64,000 bases of DNA from assembly GCA_002633025.1 (NCBI GenBank), contig NMRB01000051.1, positions 337,479 through 401,478 of the forward strand, given 5' to 3'. Source of the stretch: Notospermus geniculatus. Lineage: Eukaryota > Nemertea > Pilidiophora > Heteronemertea > Lineidae. The notes beneath the pieces were generated by a model. That model was given only the letters and a program-made list of their open reading frames with translations. It had not been told where the DNA came from and searched no databases. Below are positions 38,601 to 53,600 of the stretch, in pieces. The translations under genes were made by a program, and so were the position numbers. Each line of letters begins with the position of its first letter. Position 1 is the stretch's first letter.

Positions 38601-41600
38601 TGAAGCTTCAATATGAATTGTGCCGTATCAACTTTAACGTACTGTGTGTTTATAAATCGAGCATAAAACCAGGAACCAAATTCCTCCAGATAGTTTAGTT
38701 TATAGAAGTTTCATGCCTGGTACACAGTCACAATCCATTTCATAAAAAGTAAAGTAGATGTACCCATCCAAACAGGTTAAAACCTTTATACATGTAGATG
38801 GTACTTTTTCACACGACTGTTGACCTACATGTATATTCAATATAGAAATCTGTAATTGTTTGACAGCATGAATCATGCTGTCAAACAATAGAGTGTTTGC
38901 ACGTGACGTCACAGCGGCCATGTTGGAGGCATACAACAAAAGAACAGACTTCCAAAACAATCGAAGTTAATCTCCGTAGACCGTGACTGGCGACAAATTC
39001 TTTTGTTCATACCTCCAACATGGCCACCGGTGCAAACACTCTATTACAGATTTCTAGGTCTTTACGTGTAAAACCAAGATCACAATTATTGATTTGGGCC
39101 GACTTTTTGCTATTTTGCCTTGACCTGTTGACCTGGTCCTAGTCGTCAGGAGTGCACGTAAATGCCGACGCTGTTCTTGCACGCACCGTGGGGATCTTCA
39201 TTCGATTATTTGAAAAACGACCCCTGTTGCCAGCTCTTGTTGATTTACAGCACCATCCTGCAGAAGGAAGTGTGGACCATTTGCTAAATGTGTGAACTGG
39301 AAGCACAATTGCGTCTTCCCGAGAACGTCGCCTCTTTGTCATTGCCCACCGCGCATGAAATGTTGCAGATGTAAGTATGATTTTTGCGTACATTGACAAC
39401 ATTTTCTCAACCATTCAGGGTCCATATCCACAAACTTACTTAAGTCAAAGTGTAATAGCCTACTTATCTTTTGTGTTGAACAAAGGATAAGTGCCACACT
39501 TCGACTTAAGTACCTTTGTTGGTTTTCCAGTGTGTACATGCACAGCATCCCGAGAAGATCAGAATATCGTTCACTTCTGGGACCTCTACTAGAAAGTGCC
39601 TGAGGAAGAACCCCAATTGGGGTCAAAAATTTGCGAAATTCGGAAACGTTTTTTTACATATCATTGAGAATAATATCAAAGGTTCTCACTCGCTCGCTCC
39701 ATCACAGCTAGCATACTTGTACATGTATTATATACCTCCATGCGGTGACGAAGGGAGCGAGTGGTAAGAACGTTTGATGTTCTCAGGATGGTGACAGGGG
39801 AAAAGAGTTTTCCAACATGTTATTGAAATGTTGGAAAAATGTTAACCCGCTTTAGTGAATCTACATGGGCTATTGTGAAAATTTGAACGCTTGAGTTGAC
39901 GTCGACTTATTAGGGAGGTTTACATGTAGAAATCAAACGATAAACGTAAACGTTGTACCGAAAATGCAATATAAAATCTGGGGAATGTGTAGTTTGAAAA
40001 AAAACGTTGTCATAAAGTTTACGTGTATCGGTTGATTTCTAAACCTCCCTATTAATATCGGTATGCTCCACAGAGGGAATACAATGTACGAGAATATTAT
40101 TCTTCGTACAGAGTAGATGGAAGACGTACATGTATCCCTAGGTTAAATGACACCATTGCTGGATAATATCTTTGCATGTATTTTTCCTTTTCAGTCTTGT
40201 GCACAACATGCAAAGGATTTTGCAGGTCGAGGTGTCCGAAAGGGTATTATGCAATAACGAACAGAAGGTGTAACTGTCCACCCGGCCAAAAGTGCTGCAA
40301 GCGTAAGGAAAATTGCTCATATAACCACTGAGGAATACTCCTGTGTTACCTTTGTTTTTATCAATGTTAGCCGATGCCAAAATACAGTTCAGGGCCCATA
40401 TTCATGAAGCTTATACTTCAGTCTAAATGAAGCACTGTATTGTATCAAAAAAAAAGATAAGTGCCTCACTTAGACTTAAGACGTTTTACATGTATATGAG
40501 CATGGGTCCTGAGGCCTTGGTAATAGCCAAAATACAGTCGTTTATCAACGTTCAGGGACATTAATTGGTATAGCCAAAACACAGTTTTTATCAACGTTGT
40601 CAGAGGGCTTGGTTCAGCCAAAAGGCAATGTAAAAGCCTTACCGATGTCTTCAAGTGATAGTAGAAGTACCGGTAGCCGTAATAGGTTGGCCCATCGGTC
40701 TCTAAAGACTAGGCCTATAGGCAGGCGCATGCATATTTGTAAACCTGGTTGGCATTAAAAGTTGTTATTGACTGGTAAACTCACTCATTCACACTCGGAT
40801 ATTGAAAAATGCATTGGTCCTACAGGTCAAACTACCCTGTGAAAACTGCCCTAATGGAATTATTTCTCAAATTTCAGTTACACAGTGCGATAGGAAATGT
40901 AAAGGAAGGTGTGTGCCTAAGGGCTTCAGATGTCTGGTGCCTTCACCACACAAAGCATGCACCTGCCCACGAGGGAAGAAATGTTGCAAATGTAAGTATA
41001 TAGGCCCTACACTTGTTGATGCATAGTAATTTGAAATCAACTCTGATATATCCGTGATATAATGCCCTACAGCGAAAACTGATAACTGCCTTTGATAGAA
41101 TTAGGTCGTAAATGAAAATTTCGACAGCGCAAACCGTTTTCTATAAAGATGTAACACTTTTGATCAAAGAAAGTGTTTGATGAACAAAGTACTGCCATGA
41201 CTATGTTTGTATTGCATTATAACGCTTGAAAAACAAATAATCTCTCTGCACCGAGCAAAGCTTTGATGTGAAAATAAAGAAACGTCCCATTATTCTGTTT
41301 TATTCAGTTTTATGTGAGCATAGAGGAACTTGTGGACGAGGACGTTGTTACAAGCGAAAACACTGTCCATCCCACTTGGTAGAGCACAGAGGGCGATACT
41401 GTCAATGTCCACCAGGCAGAGTCTGCTGCATAGGTAATGATACTTCGGATTTCTCTTCAATACGGTATATTCTTTCATTACCAAACCTGCAAAAAATTTT
41501 ACTCGAAAGACTGCGTGACTTGCAAGGGTTTTCACGAACTTCTGTTTTTTACGAAAGAAAGATCAAATAAAAAACGCTCCTTGTTTATTGTGTTTCATGC

Positions 41601-44600
41601 GGTGTATTTAGTGTTTCTTACTTTGTGTTTTATAATTTGGTCACTACCATGAATATTCATACCGATACGTATTTAGTAGTCTTGCACTTGATGCCACCCT
41701 CTTATCATCGACCCAGCTGTGTCTTAGATTTGAAATCGTGGTGCGGCTCTGTTGAGAAAACCCGTACTTTGATGACAGCTTTTTTATTGTTTACCATAGG
41801 CTAGTGTACGTACGGGTACATGTATACCGCTTCTACTGGTGTCAGTAATTTCCGTTGCTTGGGTACACATACATGTATTTGTGGTGTCCGGGTTCAGAGC
41901 CACAACATGTGTTGGGGTCACTCACCAAGGCTGAGTGCCCACCGAACAGAAAATAACAATAAGACAATATTAGACATGAAACGGCCACGGAGTGACTTTA
42001 TTGCGATTTTGACTTTTGATATATGAAAATTTGTGAAAAATAGGCCCCATAAAAAATCAGCGATATGCAGCGAATAAGAAATATTTGAGTAGTTACATGT
42101 ACATGCTGCTGCATACCAGGGGCAACGAAATGGCAAGTGAGTGCAGTGGGGCAAACCACCACACGCAGCAGCATACCATAAGAGAGCTTCCTGGAACCAG
42201 GGATTGAGGGAAGTGTAGGGTGGGTCAAAAAGTTGAAAAGAGATGTTGTTTCCGATGTAAGGCAGGAGTAATGGGGAACCCGTATGACTGCAGATGGCGC
42301 AGTCAGTATAAGACCCGAATGACGTACTGACGTCACTTTTTTCGCTGTTGACGTCACGTCGTCAAAGCATGTGTACATTTTTCTACACAATTTTCCGTGG
42401 AAATTTCCCCAAAAGACGTTGTCAGTATTGGCATCCTGTGGCATTTCTGACGAAACAAAGCAGTGATATATGGAGAACGTTGAACATGAAACAGGACAGT
42501 GTAATTTAATCAAAATTGAACCAAAGAGAGTGGTTTATTTTGGGGCAAGAAGTAAATGGAAATACTGTTAGAAAATAGGACTTCCGGGTCTTACACTGAC
42601 AGCGCCACGTCGTGGCGTAGTTCTGCGGGTTCCTCATTCTAAGCCCCAGAAATCTGGGTTAGCTCAGAATCGCGCGCAGTGCTGTGACTGGCTGCTGGAG
42701 ACAGCCCTAGGTGAGTGAATTATGAATCTATTAAAATGGGATGTCAATGCACTGATTTTTCTTCCCAGCTCCCACGTGTAGGCCGAAGTGCGGAGTATAT
42801 GCCAGGTGTGTAAAAGCCTCCTGGCCGTGTGTCTACAACAAGTCGAAGTATTGTACATGTCCGAGAGGAAAGAAATGTTGCAGATGTAAGTAAGGTTTTT
42901 GTGAGAAGGTTTATCAAAATGAAGGAACAAAATCACCGCTATTTCTTCTTGTGAGAGTAGTGGTTTTTGGCTAACAATGGCAATAGTGAATAGGAGTGGC
43001 TTTCCATTGGAGCATTGCGGAAACAGTTGAAAGGCGTCGGTCACGGCGTGGAAACAAACAATGCTTTCCAATGGAAAGCCGCCCTTAGGCTGGCTTTCCA
43101 TTCACGCAATTTTCGAGCGGCAAAGGTTCGAAAGCATTGTCCTCGGACCGGACCATTGGACACGGACAACGATTTTGCCCATTTTTTCCTGGAATTTTTC
43201 AACAAGCGCAAAACCTTCGTATTTTCATGCTGCACTACATCTAGACAAAGCTTTTTTGGCATGCGTCACAACAGATAAACTAGAGAGCATTTGTCGAAGG
43301 TGTTGTTAAGGCGGTGACAGACTGGTGCGTAAGCAGCGCGTCGGGAAGCGTTCAACCAATCAGGGAGGCAGTAACACGGACCGAAACACCTACCGAAGAT
43401 TCTGATTGGTGGAACGCCTGTAGGACGCGTCGCGTACGCGCTAGTCTGTCACGGCTTTATTCTGAATGTTAAAAATGTTGTCAGTGTAATGGACTTTAAA
43501 GCTACTGTTGGTCAAAATATTAGCCGTAACACAATGTCCACTGGTATAATGTTGGAAGTCAATCTCCAGAATTCACGAATTTTCGACCCCAACCGGGGTC
43601 TTTTTCAAGTGGAACTTTACAATCTGAAACTCTAGAAAACTCTACAATCTGAAACTCTGAAACTCTAGAGTTTCAGATTGTAAAGTTCCACTTGAGGTCG
43701 AAAATTCGTGAATTCTGGAGATTGACTTCTTGCTTATTATCATTTTGTGTGTCAATTTTGTGCTTTTCTGTATCTTGGTATATAATGTTGGCGTGTCTTT
43801 TTCCAGTCTATTGCGAGCATGCTGGTAGGTGCAAGGGACGATGCATTAAGGGCAGAAAATGTCGATCGGGTTATATCCGTCATCAGAGCAAGACTTGCAC
43901 ATGCCCACCAGGCTATACCTGCTGCATTAGTAAGTTGGCCTTCATTGTCCATGCTTCGACTAAGAGGCAGTTACAGACCTAGCGCAAAGCGATGCAGAGC
44001 AACGCATTTTGGTGTCTTTTTTCACCCACGTGCACCTTGGAGGAATTCCTCCAAGCGTGCACCAACACAATACAAAATGCTGTCGTTCTATAGGTCTGAA
44101 CGCATATTAGATTTAAGCTGCTTTTCCACGAGGCGTTTGCGGGCGTGGAATAGGAGGCGGGCGCGTGTGGAAAAAATCGAACCAACTTATTTGCCATTAG
44201 GGAGTTTTCGCAAAGCCCCCGAAACGCCAACGCGAACGTCTATCCTTTTGTTCGGTGCTCTCTTCGTGGCATCGAACAATTGGTTTGGCGTTCGCGTTGG
44301 CGTTTCGGGGGCTTTGCGAAAACTCCCTATTAGCTGTTTCACCCGCACCCGCAACCGAAACCGCGTCCGCGACGAGAAAGGCTATAATCTATAACAATAT
44401 AGTCTCTATGAATGTGTATACTCTCTGTGAATGGAATCTGTGTGCTGAAAATCTATTTACATGTACACTGTTATTTTCAGAACCAACATGCAGAAAAAGA
44501 TGTGGACCATATTCTCAGTGTGTCGGCGAAAGAGTCAAATGTCATTACCCGCAAAGTCGTCTATGCACATGTCCAAGAGGGCAGAGGTGTTGTAAATGTA

Positions 44601-47600
44601 AGTACTGTAGCCTATGTAATTTGTGGCAGCATTCTGATAAGTGCCGTACCCTATGTATAAAAAAATCAAAGGAAAAATTCAAGTGTTGCGTTTTTTTTGT
44701 TGACTTGTATATTTATGCGCCGTTGTTTAACTACCACATCGGAAGCCAATGCACTGACCCCTTTAGCCATAAAGCGAATCCGCAATTGCTGGTGAGTTAC
44801 GCCATGCCATATTGTACGTGGGGTTCAATTCCACTTCCTCCTCCGGACGGAGAGTCTGTCTCAAGTACCAAACTGATTCAAGGCTCTTTCGGGAAGTCAG
44901 CCAGATGTATACAGTAGCTATACCAATCAGGTGGGCCATTTTATGGTTTAATATTCTTATTCATTATAACTTACAGTCCTTTGTCGAAAATGTAAAGGCA
45001 GAGGAGGATGTTATCCAAGAGCATGTCCATCAAACCTAGTAGACGTAACGAGCAGAAATTGTGACTGCCCTGCGAACCAAAGATGTTGTAAAGGTAATAA
45101 GAAACGGACAAGCGCAAAATGCAAAGTATGAATCTACCTATAATTAGGTAGGGGTAAATTCATACTTTTTTTGCACTTCGCGCGGGTCCGTTTCATATGT
45201 GAGTGTTTAGTGGAAAATGTAGGCCTAATTTTATTGTTTGTGCCACACATAATTAGGCTATATGGAGCAACAAGCACAAAGTTCAAAACGGAGGAGTATG
45301 AGTCTAGCTTTACATGGTGGCCATGAGAACAATCAGTTACATCGACTCTACAAAAGAACATCTGTAGCTTGAGCCACGGGGGCGAATAGAGATATCTTGG
45401 CGTCTTTTTTCTTCTAGAAAGATTCTCCATCCATTGCTATGAGGAGTGGATGCTTGTGCGTTATTTTTGAGCCATCCTGAAAATGATAAAGACTTATTGA
45501 TAAGTTCATGGTTTGGAACAGGTCGAAGAAAAATATGGTACCAAGACGTCATTGTTGATTTAACATAATACGCTATCAAAAATCCCATATAATCTCTAAA
45601 GAGGTACAAAATTGTCACAATTATTTTCAGTACCAACCTGTAGAAGCAAATGTGGAAGGTACGCCAGATGTGTTCCAAATAACTTCCCATGCGACCACAA
45701 AACAAAGGGCTGTACCTGTCCTAGAGGAAAGAAATGTTGCAGGTGTACGTATATGTTGTACTACCAACTGTCTACACTCAATAATAGAGAGTTGTAATGT
45801 ATAAGAGATCTTACGTTTCGCTAATGGTAACACTAACGTACCGTACCGGTATGTTATTTTTTACATTACAAATATATGCCCGAAAGAGCATTAGCGTTTA
45901 GAGTTGCCGTTATAAACAAAGAAATGTTTTAAATTCAGTGGTGTTAGCCTCTAACCATCTGTTATCACCCTTTACGTGAAGGCATAGTACTCAGTGAAGG
46001 CGAATCAGGTGTAAAGTTCCCAACGCAGTTTACCATTCCCAGAAATTGCTCTCTTGAGTCTGTGATATTATGCACCAAACACTGATCCGTTTCTGTTTGG
46101 TTATTTACTTTTACTAGCATATTGACCCGTGGCGAGCACATTTTGAGGGAGTTAGTTTGTCTAGAATATTCTGTGGTAGAGGGTCTGTTGCTTTATTGAT
46201 GAGTTTATTTGGAGAGGGGTATACCCCTCTCCAAATAAACTCATCAATAAACTATAGTTTATTAATTTATTAGTCGTTAACCGTCAAATTCATGAGTAGG
46301 GAGGAGTTTTTACTTTCTAAACAGCAGCATCACATCTGGTTTATTACACAATCAGCCAAATCTCCAGGCTAATGCCACGGTGACCCAGATTCATGATAGC
46401 TAGGTTCACATGCATCCCACCCTGTATCTGTTGGAGGTAGGTCACTGCCATTCTTGTAGATGGCAGCGCAGGTGACCACTCATCTGATTTTCTCTCTTTT
46501 TCATGCAAACCAGCATTTCTTTTAAGAGCAAAATATCGTAAAACATGCTCCTCCTATTGTACTGTACACATAGGCCGCTCTTTGTAGGCTTCAAGCCCTA
46601 ACTAAGGAGGAGATAGGGCAGAGAGTCCGGTCCACCGTAACTGGGTACAGTCATTACATAGCAAGGTATAGCAGATAACAGGTCAACTCAGGTTGATAAC
46701 AAAATCCAACATGGCTACCGTCCATTATAGTATAGATGTAATGAAATGTATGTTAATGCCATTGTCTTTTTAGTCTACTGTGAACATCCCTCTAAGTGCA
46801 AAGGAGTGTGCTACAGAAAATGTCCAGGCAAAAAGTACGAAGTCAAGTCGAGGTACTGTAGCTGCCCCAAGGGATTGAGGTGCTGCAAAGGTGAGATTTT
46901 ATTTATTTTCATATACCTCCCTCTACAGAATTTTTTTAAAAAGTTTTTAAAAAACTTCTGTAGAGGGAGGTGTGTCTAAACTCGCTGAAACGTATATGAA
47001 AATAAATAAAAATGTTAACATACAGATATTACTTGTACATGGACCACTATAAGGACTAAAAGCTTCTCGTATCATTTGAGTTCCCTCTTGTCATTAGTCT
47101 AGATTCGGTTGGTATAAAATGCAGGTTGCAGGTTGACCTGCGGGTAATAGTATTTGTAGTAGGCCTACATTTGACTTCACCAATGGACACTAACATTGAC
47201 CATAACCATTAACCTGCTGGACACTGACACTGACCATAACCATCAACCTGCAACCAGCACTTTATCCCAACCTGTCTACATTCAACTCAGGACGAATAAA
47301 TGCTCCAATCTGTGAAATGTCAAGTACATGTATTTCTACTACTTTCAGCTCCATTCTGTCAGAGCAGATGTGGACCATATGCCAAGTGTGTCAGAAAAGG
47401 ATATCCATGTGTCCATCCTCAGAAACTAGCTAAATGCACTTGTCCTCCATGGCAGCAGTGTTGCATATGTATGTACTACCTTTTACCTACCTGTTGACAA
47501 TACGTGAATAATATAGGGCTGGATTTCACAAAAAATCTTAAGTCTAAGAAAAATGAAATGAAGTCATCTGATTTGCTGAAACCTTGTCACATGATGACTT

Positions 47601-50600
47601 AAGTCAAACGTTAGACTTAAAGGTTACAATAATAATAACAGCAATAATGGTTCGATGGTGTTTGGCCTCGGAAGGAACCACAATCCATTGTTTTAATCGT
47701 TGAATTTTTTTCATTCTGACCAGGTGTTCTAATAATTTTGACCAGTACTGTACGTTAAAAAGGTACATTTTTCTTTCAGTCAAGTGTAGAACCAACTGTA
47801 AAGGATACTGCCGCAAGCGATGTCCTAAGGGATATTACCCATTAGGAATAAGAAGGTGTGACTGTCCGCCAGGACTAAAATGTTGCAAAGGTATTATTTT
47901 TACATTACCTTTTCAACCTCACCTTACCTTATATTTTTTCAAGGACCAAGACTGGGTAGTTACATGAAAGGTAGTTACATATTGTTGATTGACACTTGAG
48001 TGAAATACTTTATGAGTGGGGAATAATGTTAATTTCAATCACAAAGCCATTTAGAATAATGAATACATTGAGTAGGCAATAAACATCGGTATTTTGTTAC
48101 AGTTGTAGGACTTAGAAAATAGGAAGCTTGATTTCTTCATCGTATATAACTCGCTCATGAATACTGTTCGGTAGAATAGTGTTTTGCAATGGATACGCAC
48201 TGTATATTCTGACCCGCAATGTACTGGATATCCATACGGTTACGTACATGTATCCTCACAAAATGCGGATCTCAAACTGTTCTAAAACTAATGATTTTCT
48301 TTCGTGTTTTCAGCTTTCTCGTGCCATCCGCGTAAGTGCGGAGGGCGTTCAAGGTGTGTTCCAAATTGGTTTAGGTGTGCCAATCCCTTAGATCGAATTC
48401 GATGCGTGTGTCCACCAGGGCAGAAATGTTGCAGATGTAAGATATGTTTCATGTGTTTACCATTAATATCGATCAATTTTTAAAATCAGTGTGTCAACAA
48501 AGACACAGGTTAGGAACGAAGAAAATCAAAATCAACTGATTATTTCGTTAATTTTCTCATATTCGATGAGAAATCAATGACAAATAAATATGTAGTTGTT
48601 GACTGTTAGTATGATCATATACATGTACATCCAATCAGATCAAGATACATCAAAATTGATCGCAAACTAAAACTTTAAAAGAATACTAAAAAGTATACTT
48701 TAAAGTAAAAGTATACTTTATTTGTATCTTATGTTTTATCTCAGCTGAAAACGAATGAGAGAATAACACAGACATTATAATGTAATGTAGAATTATGTGC
48801 ATGTATGTACATGCTGATACATGTACATGTATAATGGTTTGTGTCCCAACTCTCGCAGCAAAACCTGTTCAACAAGATGTACATGTACATAAAGTTACTA
48901 CAGAGTACTTATATCATCACATTTTTTGGTGATTTTTCAGTTGATTGCCAAGTTGGTCCATGCAGAGGTAGTTGCCGTCCGAAGAAGTGTGGTCCGGGAT
49001 ACTACCGTGTGAAGAACAGGAAGTGTGACTGCCCACCACCATACGTTTGCTGCAAACGTAATGCTACATTTCAACACTTTCAGATACTGTAACTTATGTA
49101 TAGGCCTATTGGGAAATCGAGGCACAAGTCTCCTGTGGCTCATCCGTAACCTAAAGAATGACGAGCATTGCACTCTCCATTAAAGCGAATCAAAAGCGAA
49201 AAAAGTTGACTTAGAAATAGAATTTGAAAGGGGACGAATTTTCGGGAAAAATGTAAACAAACTTCTCCAGAATGTCAACAAACAAAATTTTCGTGCATTC
49301 TGATTGGCTGAATTTTCTGTTTACAAACACCATCCAAATGTAAACAAAACCCGCTTTTGATTCGCTTTAACTGTTCACATAGGGATCTTTTTAGGATTTT
49401 GATTTTGAATGGAAAACGTGGAATGAGAAATAACTGAGTGGCTCATTTCTCTATACCTACAGCAGCGCCTATTGCTATTATTAATACATGCACCCAATCT
49501 CGTTCCCAGATCTACCTCATCCGAAGGTATCTCTGGCAAGGGCTACGACCTGACCAAAATTTCTGGTCAACCGCTGGCAGCGTGCCAAAATGTTTGTTTC
49601 ACACAATATTTCGTTCTTCGATGGCTGAAAAACATTATATATACCTAAAAGGCCACTCCCAAAACACGAAGTTGTTTGAGTATTAGAGCAATTTCAAACG
49701 AATAGTTAGCATGGTTTGTTGCGAACATCATCGCGGCCTCGGCGTGATTCGCCTCTCAAAATTAGTAGATTGCGCATGCGCAGTATTCCTGAAGTCGTCA
49801 GCCTTTTCCAGTGGTGTTGTAGGAACGTAAACCCACTGGGGACGAGTTTGACATGCACCTATGAATAGGCCTACCCGTAAATTTAAGTTGCAGACTTTCG
49901 CCCATTATAGCAGTGTGCAATGCAATAGTGCAATGGTAAGACAATTCATCTGATGAACTTTCAGTGATGTCTTCTACAGGTCCACAATTATGAATTGTCG
50001 CCAATTATTTTCAGCATATTTGTGCAAGAGATGTGCAAAGTATACCAAGTGCGTGTACTATAAATTCCGTTGCCTTAAACCACTGAAACCCAAGTGCAGC
50101 TGTCCACCTCGACAAAAATGTTGCCAGTGTAAGTAGTCTACTATTTTCTAGTGCTTCGCCTGCTATAAGCCTACTGCCTAAAGGTACTGTCACACTGAAA
50201 TAGTTCCCAAAACGTCCTGCCCTGTAGTGTTCTAAAAACATGGTAAAACGGGCTTGGCCAAATAATGCTTCTGCAGCACCCTTGCCATCCGAGCCTGTCC
50301 TTGAAGTTTGTAAAAAGACTGTAAAAAGTTGCCACTACGTCCACTCGGTTCGCACACAGTTTGAGCCCGTTCTGCAACATTTTCAAGAACGTACTGAAAA
50401 CTAGCTCAGTGTGACCGATGGGGACATAAATAGACATCGTGCGAAAGTCGGCCATGACAGACAGGTCAGAAGGGGTAAGCAAACCTCAGACCAGTGCATT
50501 GTACATACGGTAAGCACAGAAGCCAACTGTACAAGTGCACTAGGCTGAGGTTTGTTTAGGCCTGCCCCTTCTGACCTGTCATGGCCGACTTTCGCAGGAT

Positions 50601-53600
50601 GTCTATCTCGACTAACCCATTATTTAGCAGACCACATCCTACTACTTCGATAGGTCTCACTACTTATTGACCTCGTCGTCCGTTCTTTTTCAGTTCTCTG
50701 CCAAACGCCAGGCTGCCCCCGGACACGTTGCCATTATAAATATTGTCGGGGCGGGCTGATCCCAACGAGGAAGGGGAAGGGTGGCTGTCAGTGTCGACCA
50801 CCTTTTGTCTGCTGCACAGGTACGATTCTATCATTTTTGTTCTGCAGATGAATCTCGGCAATATGATATCGATATACATGTACATGTAAGTCTGAGAAAA
50901 GTCCTTTAAAATATGTTATTTATGATTTCGGAGTCCCACCGTTCAGATTCCAGACTCCGAATTCAGAAGCTCTCTGGGTTTGAGAATTCGGACACCAAAA
51001 ATGTAAAATCTATCTTGTGGTTTCTCGAATTACCATGCTAGCGGTAGCAGCAATGTTTCTCTCATTTCACAACTTCATTTAGAATTTGCGTGGTTGCGCT
51101 TGTGAGTAATTCTCGTTTTTTTGCGGCAGTTTGAACATCTAATAAATGCATTAGCATCTTGTTAAACCAAACCGTCCGACGTTGTAGGCCTACTTTCATA
51201 CAATCTAATTTTTGGTGTTCAATTTCGGAGGCCCTCACTCCAGCTTCAGGATTCGGGCTCTTGAGTCCGAATTCCAATTCGGAAACGTTTCTTTTAAAGA
51301 ACTTATCACGGATTCGTGTATATAACGAATTTCTCTTCGTTATGAACAAATGCAGCCAATGGGGACCATACCCCACTGCTCGAACAGGTGTCACTGGTGG
51401 TTAAAACGGTTGAAATGAAACTGATTTCCCACACAAAAGGTGACCATTGTATAGGACTTGATTTCCGTGCTGCCGTCTCACCCATTGCACCTAGATAATG
51501 GAGCAAAACAGTAGTTACATGTAGAAAAAAGTACCAAGTGAATATAATTTTCAATACAGGCACATTTTAAATGCGTTTTTTTATTCTATTTTTTCAGCAC
51601 CGACTTGCCGTAGATGTTCCAAATATGCACGTTGTGTGCGGCCCAGAAAGGGCTACCGATGTGATAAGCGACTACCTTCAAATCGGTGCACATGTCCAAG
51701 GGGTCATAGATGCTGTGAACGTAAGTACATGTACGCCATATGGATTTCATATTAACGTTTTGTTCATTAAAGCCAACTGGTCGTGTGTGCTGTGGATTTT
51801 TACGACTTCAAATACATGTACCATAGAACACCGTCAACTACAAATCTAGGCTTACCAGTATACGGATGTAATCTACTAAATACGGGAATTTGTAATTTTG
51901 AAACAGTGAATTTATACACCAACGTCGGAGAACGTAAGGCCGATTTCACACTGCGAGCGAAATGGCGAAGCGAAGCGAATTTCCATTGTCCTGTAGCGTT
52001 ACATGCCATTGTCATACTCCCAGATCTTTTCACTAAATCGCTTCCGTCGCTTCGCCATTTCGCTCGCAGTGTGAAACCGGCCTAAAACACTTTCTGAATT
52101 CAATAAAGTGTAGCTTTAATTTTTTGTTCAGGGGCTTGACTCACAAAACCATTTCAGCCTACGTATGACCTTAACACTCATGCCCGTATCTATCGTCAGC
52201 AATTCGACGAACAATAGATACGGGCAGTGCTAAGATCATACGTACGCTAAGAGGGCTTCGTGAATCAGGCCTCTGGTCCCAGGAATTTAGTAGGCCTACT
52301 ACACAACAGCAACTGTAAATTCTCTCATGATCACCAGGCATTTGATTTTGCGATGATTCTTTCCATTGTTAAAGCCTACTCGAACAACATGGTATCACGG
52401 ATTACTGACGAGTACGTACGAGAACGATAAGATCAATGCATAAAGGCATGCATGGGTAATTGCCGTACGTACGTACGTAGTCGTCAGTAATCCATGGCGG
52501 ATATCGACGGGGCCCTTTGCGAAAACGCACCATGATAAAAAGATTAAACCAGTGCACGTTCCACATAAAATTTGTATTTTTCGTTTGGTGACCAAGTCAC
52601 TGATAACCTGACATCATTTTGTGTACTTCTTTAATTATTGTTTTAGTGAGATGCACGCATCCTAGCTGTGGAGGATCTTGTCATACCGGAAAATGCCCCC
52701 GACATCTGGTAAGAGTAAGGGGGAGGGGATGCAGTTGTCGACGAGGGCGTGTGTGCTGCAAAGGTAATCTTGGCCATATAGAGAATTGCTAGACACCCTC
52801 CTGTACTTTGGTATTAATGATGATTCTTCAACTTGCGAACTCAAGGAATCGCTTACTTCATCTCGAAGAGCTCACAGGCCCATGTATATTTAACCGTGGC
52901 CAGTATGCCTGCTGTATTGAATAACAGTATTCCCGTGTTTGCGCAGCTCATTCTTCAACATACTCTACTTTCTCCATTGTCTGGTCACTCCAGGCAAAAT
53001 CATAGCACCTCCTACCACTGACCAGGTGACCTGAATTATAGTGTTACCTATTGTACCTTGGAATCCAATGGGATAGGGCCTACATGCACTTCTGGGAAAG
53101 TAGGCCTATAGGCCTAGGTTCAATTACTAAAATGATCCTTGTCAGATTTCAAAGTCTCAGAAGACTGGGGTGGCGAGGACTTGTGGTGTCATTTTCCCTG
53201 GTGCACCAAACGCCCGGTACAAAACGGTCTGACCAGACAATGGAGAAAGTAGGTTATTTCCTAAAAACTTGCACCCTGACGGTATATACGTGGTTTATAT
53301 AAAGAAGGGGACCTTTTGTTACTCTTTTTTTCATGCACTTCATTGCAGCACCAACCTGTAGCAAGAACTGCCGTCCGTATGCGCAGTGTGTGAGGAAGAA
53401 CTTCTGGTGTGCTGCTCCTCAAAATTCGGCCAAGTGCACTTGTCCTCTACATTATAAGTGCTGTAAATGTAAGTTTTATTCATGCCTTGACAAGAGTGAT
53501 GCCAGTTTGGTGGTACCAGACTGGTTACTGTGTGTTGTTTGGTTCGTTTCATTTATTGGCTGCTGTACAACGGTAACCTGGAGAGCAAAAAAGAAGACAA

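Noticed and set aside
41998-42513. Minus-strand frame of 171 codons
   Set aside because: No domain, no splice or promoter signals, lies in an intron of the main gene, composition unremarkable.
44255-44917. Long plus-strand frame of about 220 codons around exon 51
   Set aside because: It is read-through of a fold-back element, exon 51 and the following intron; only 44481-44597 has splice sites and the module pattern.
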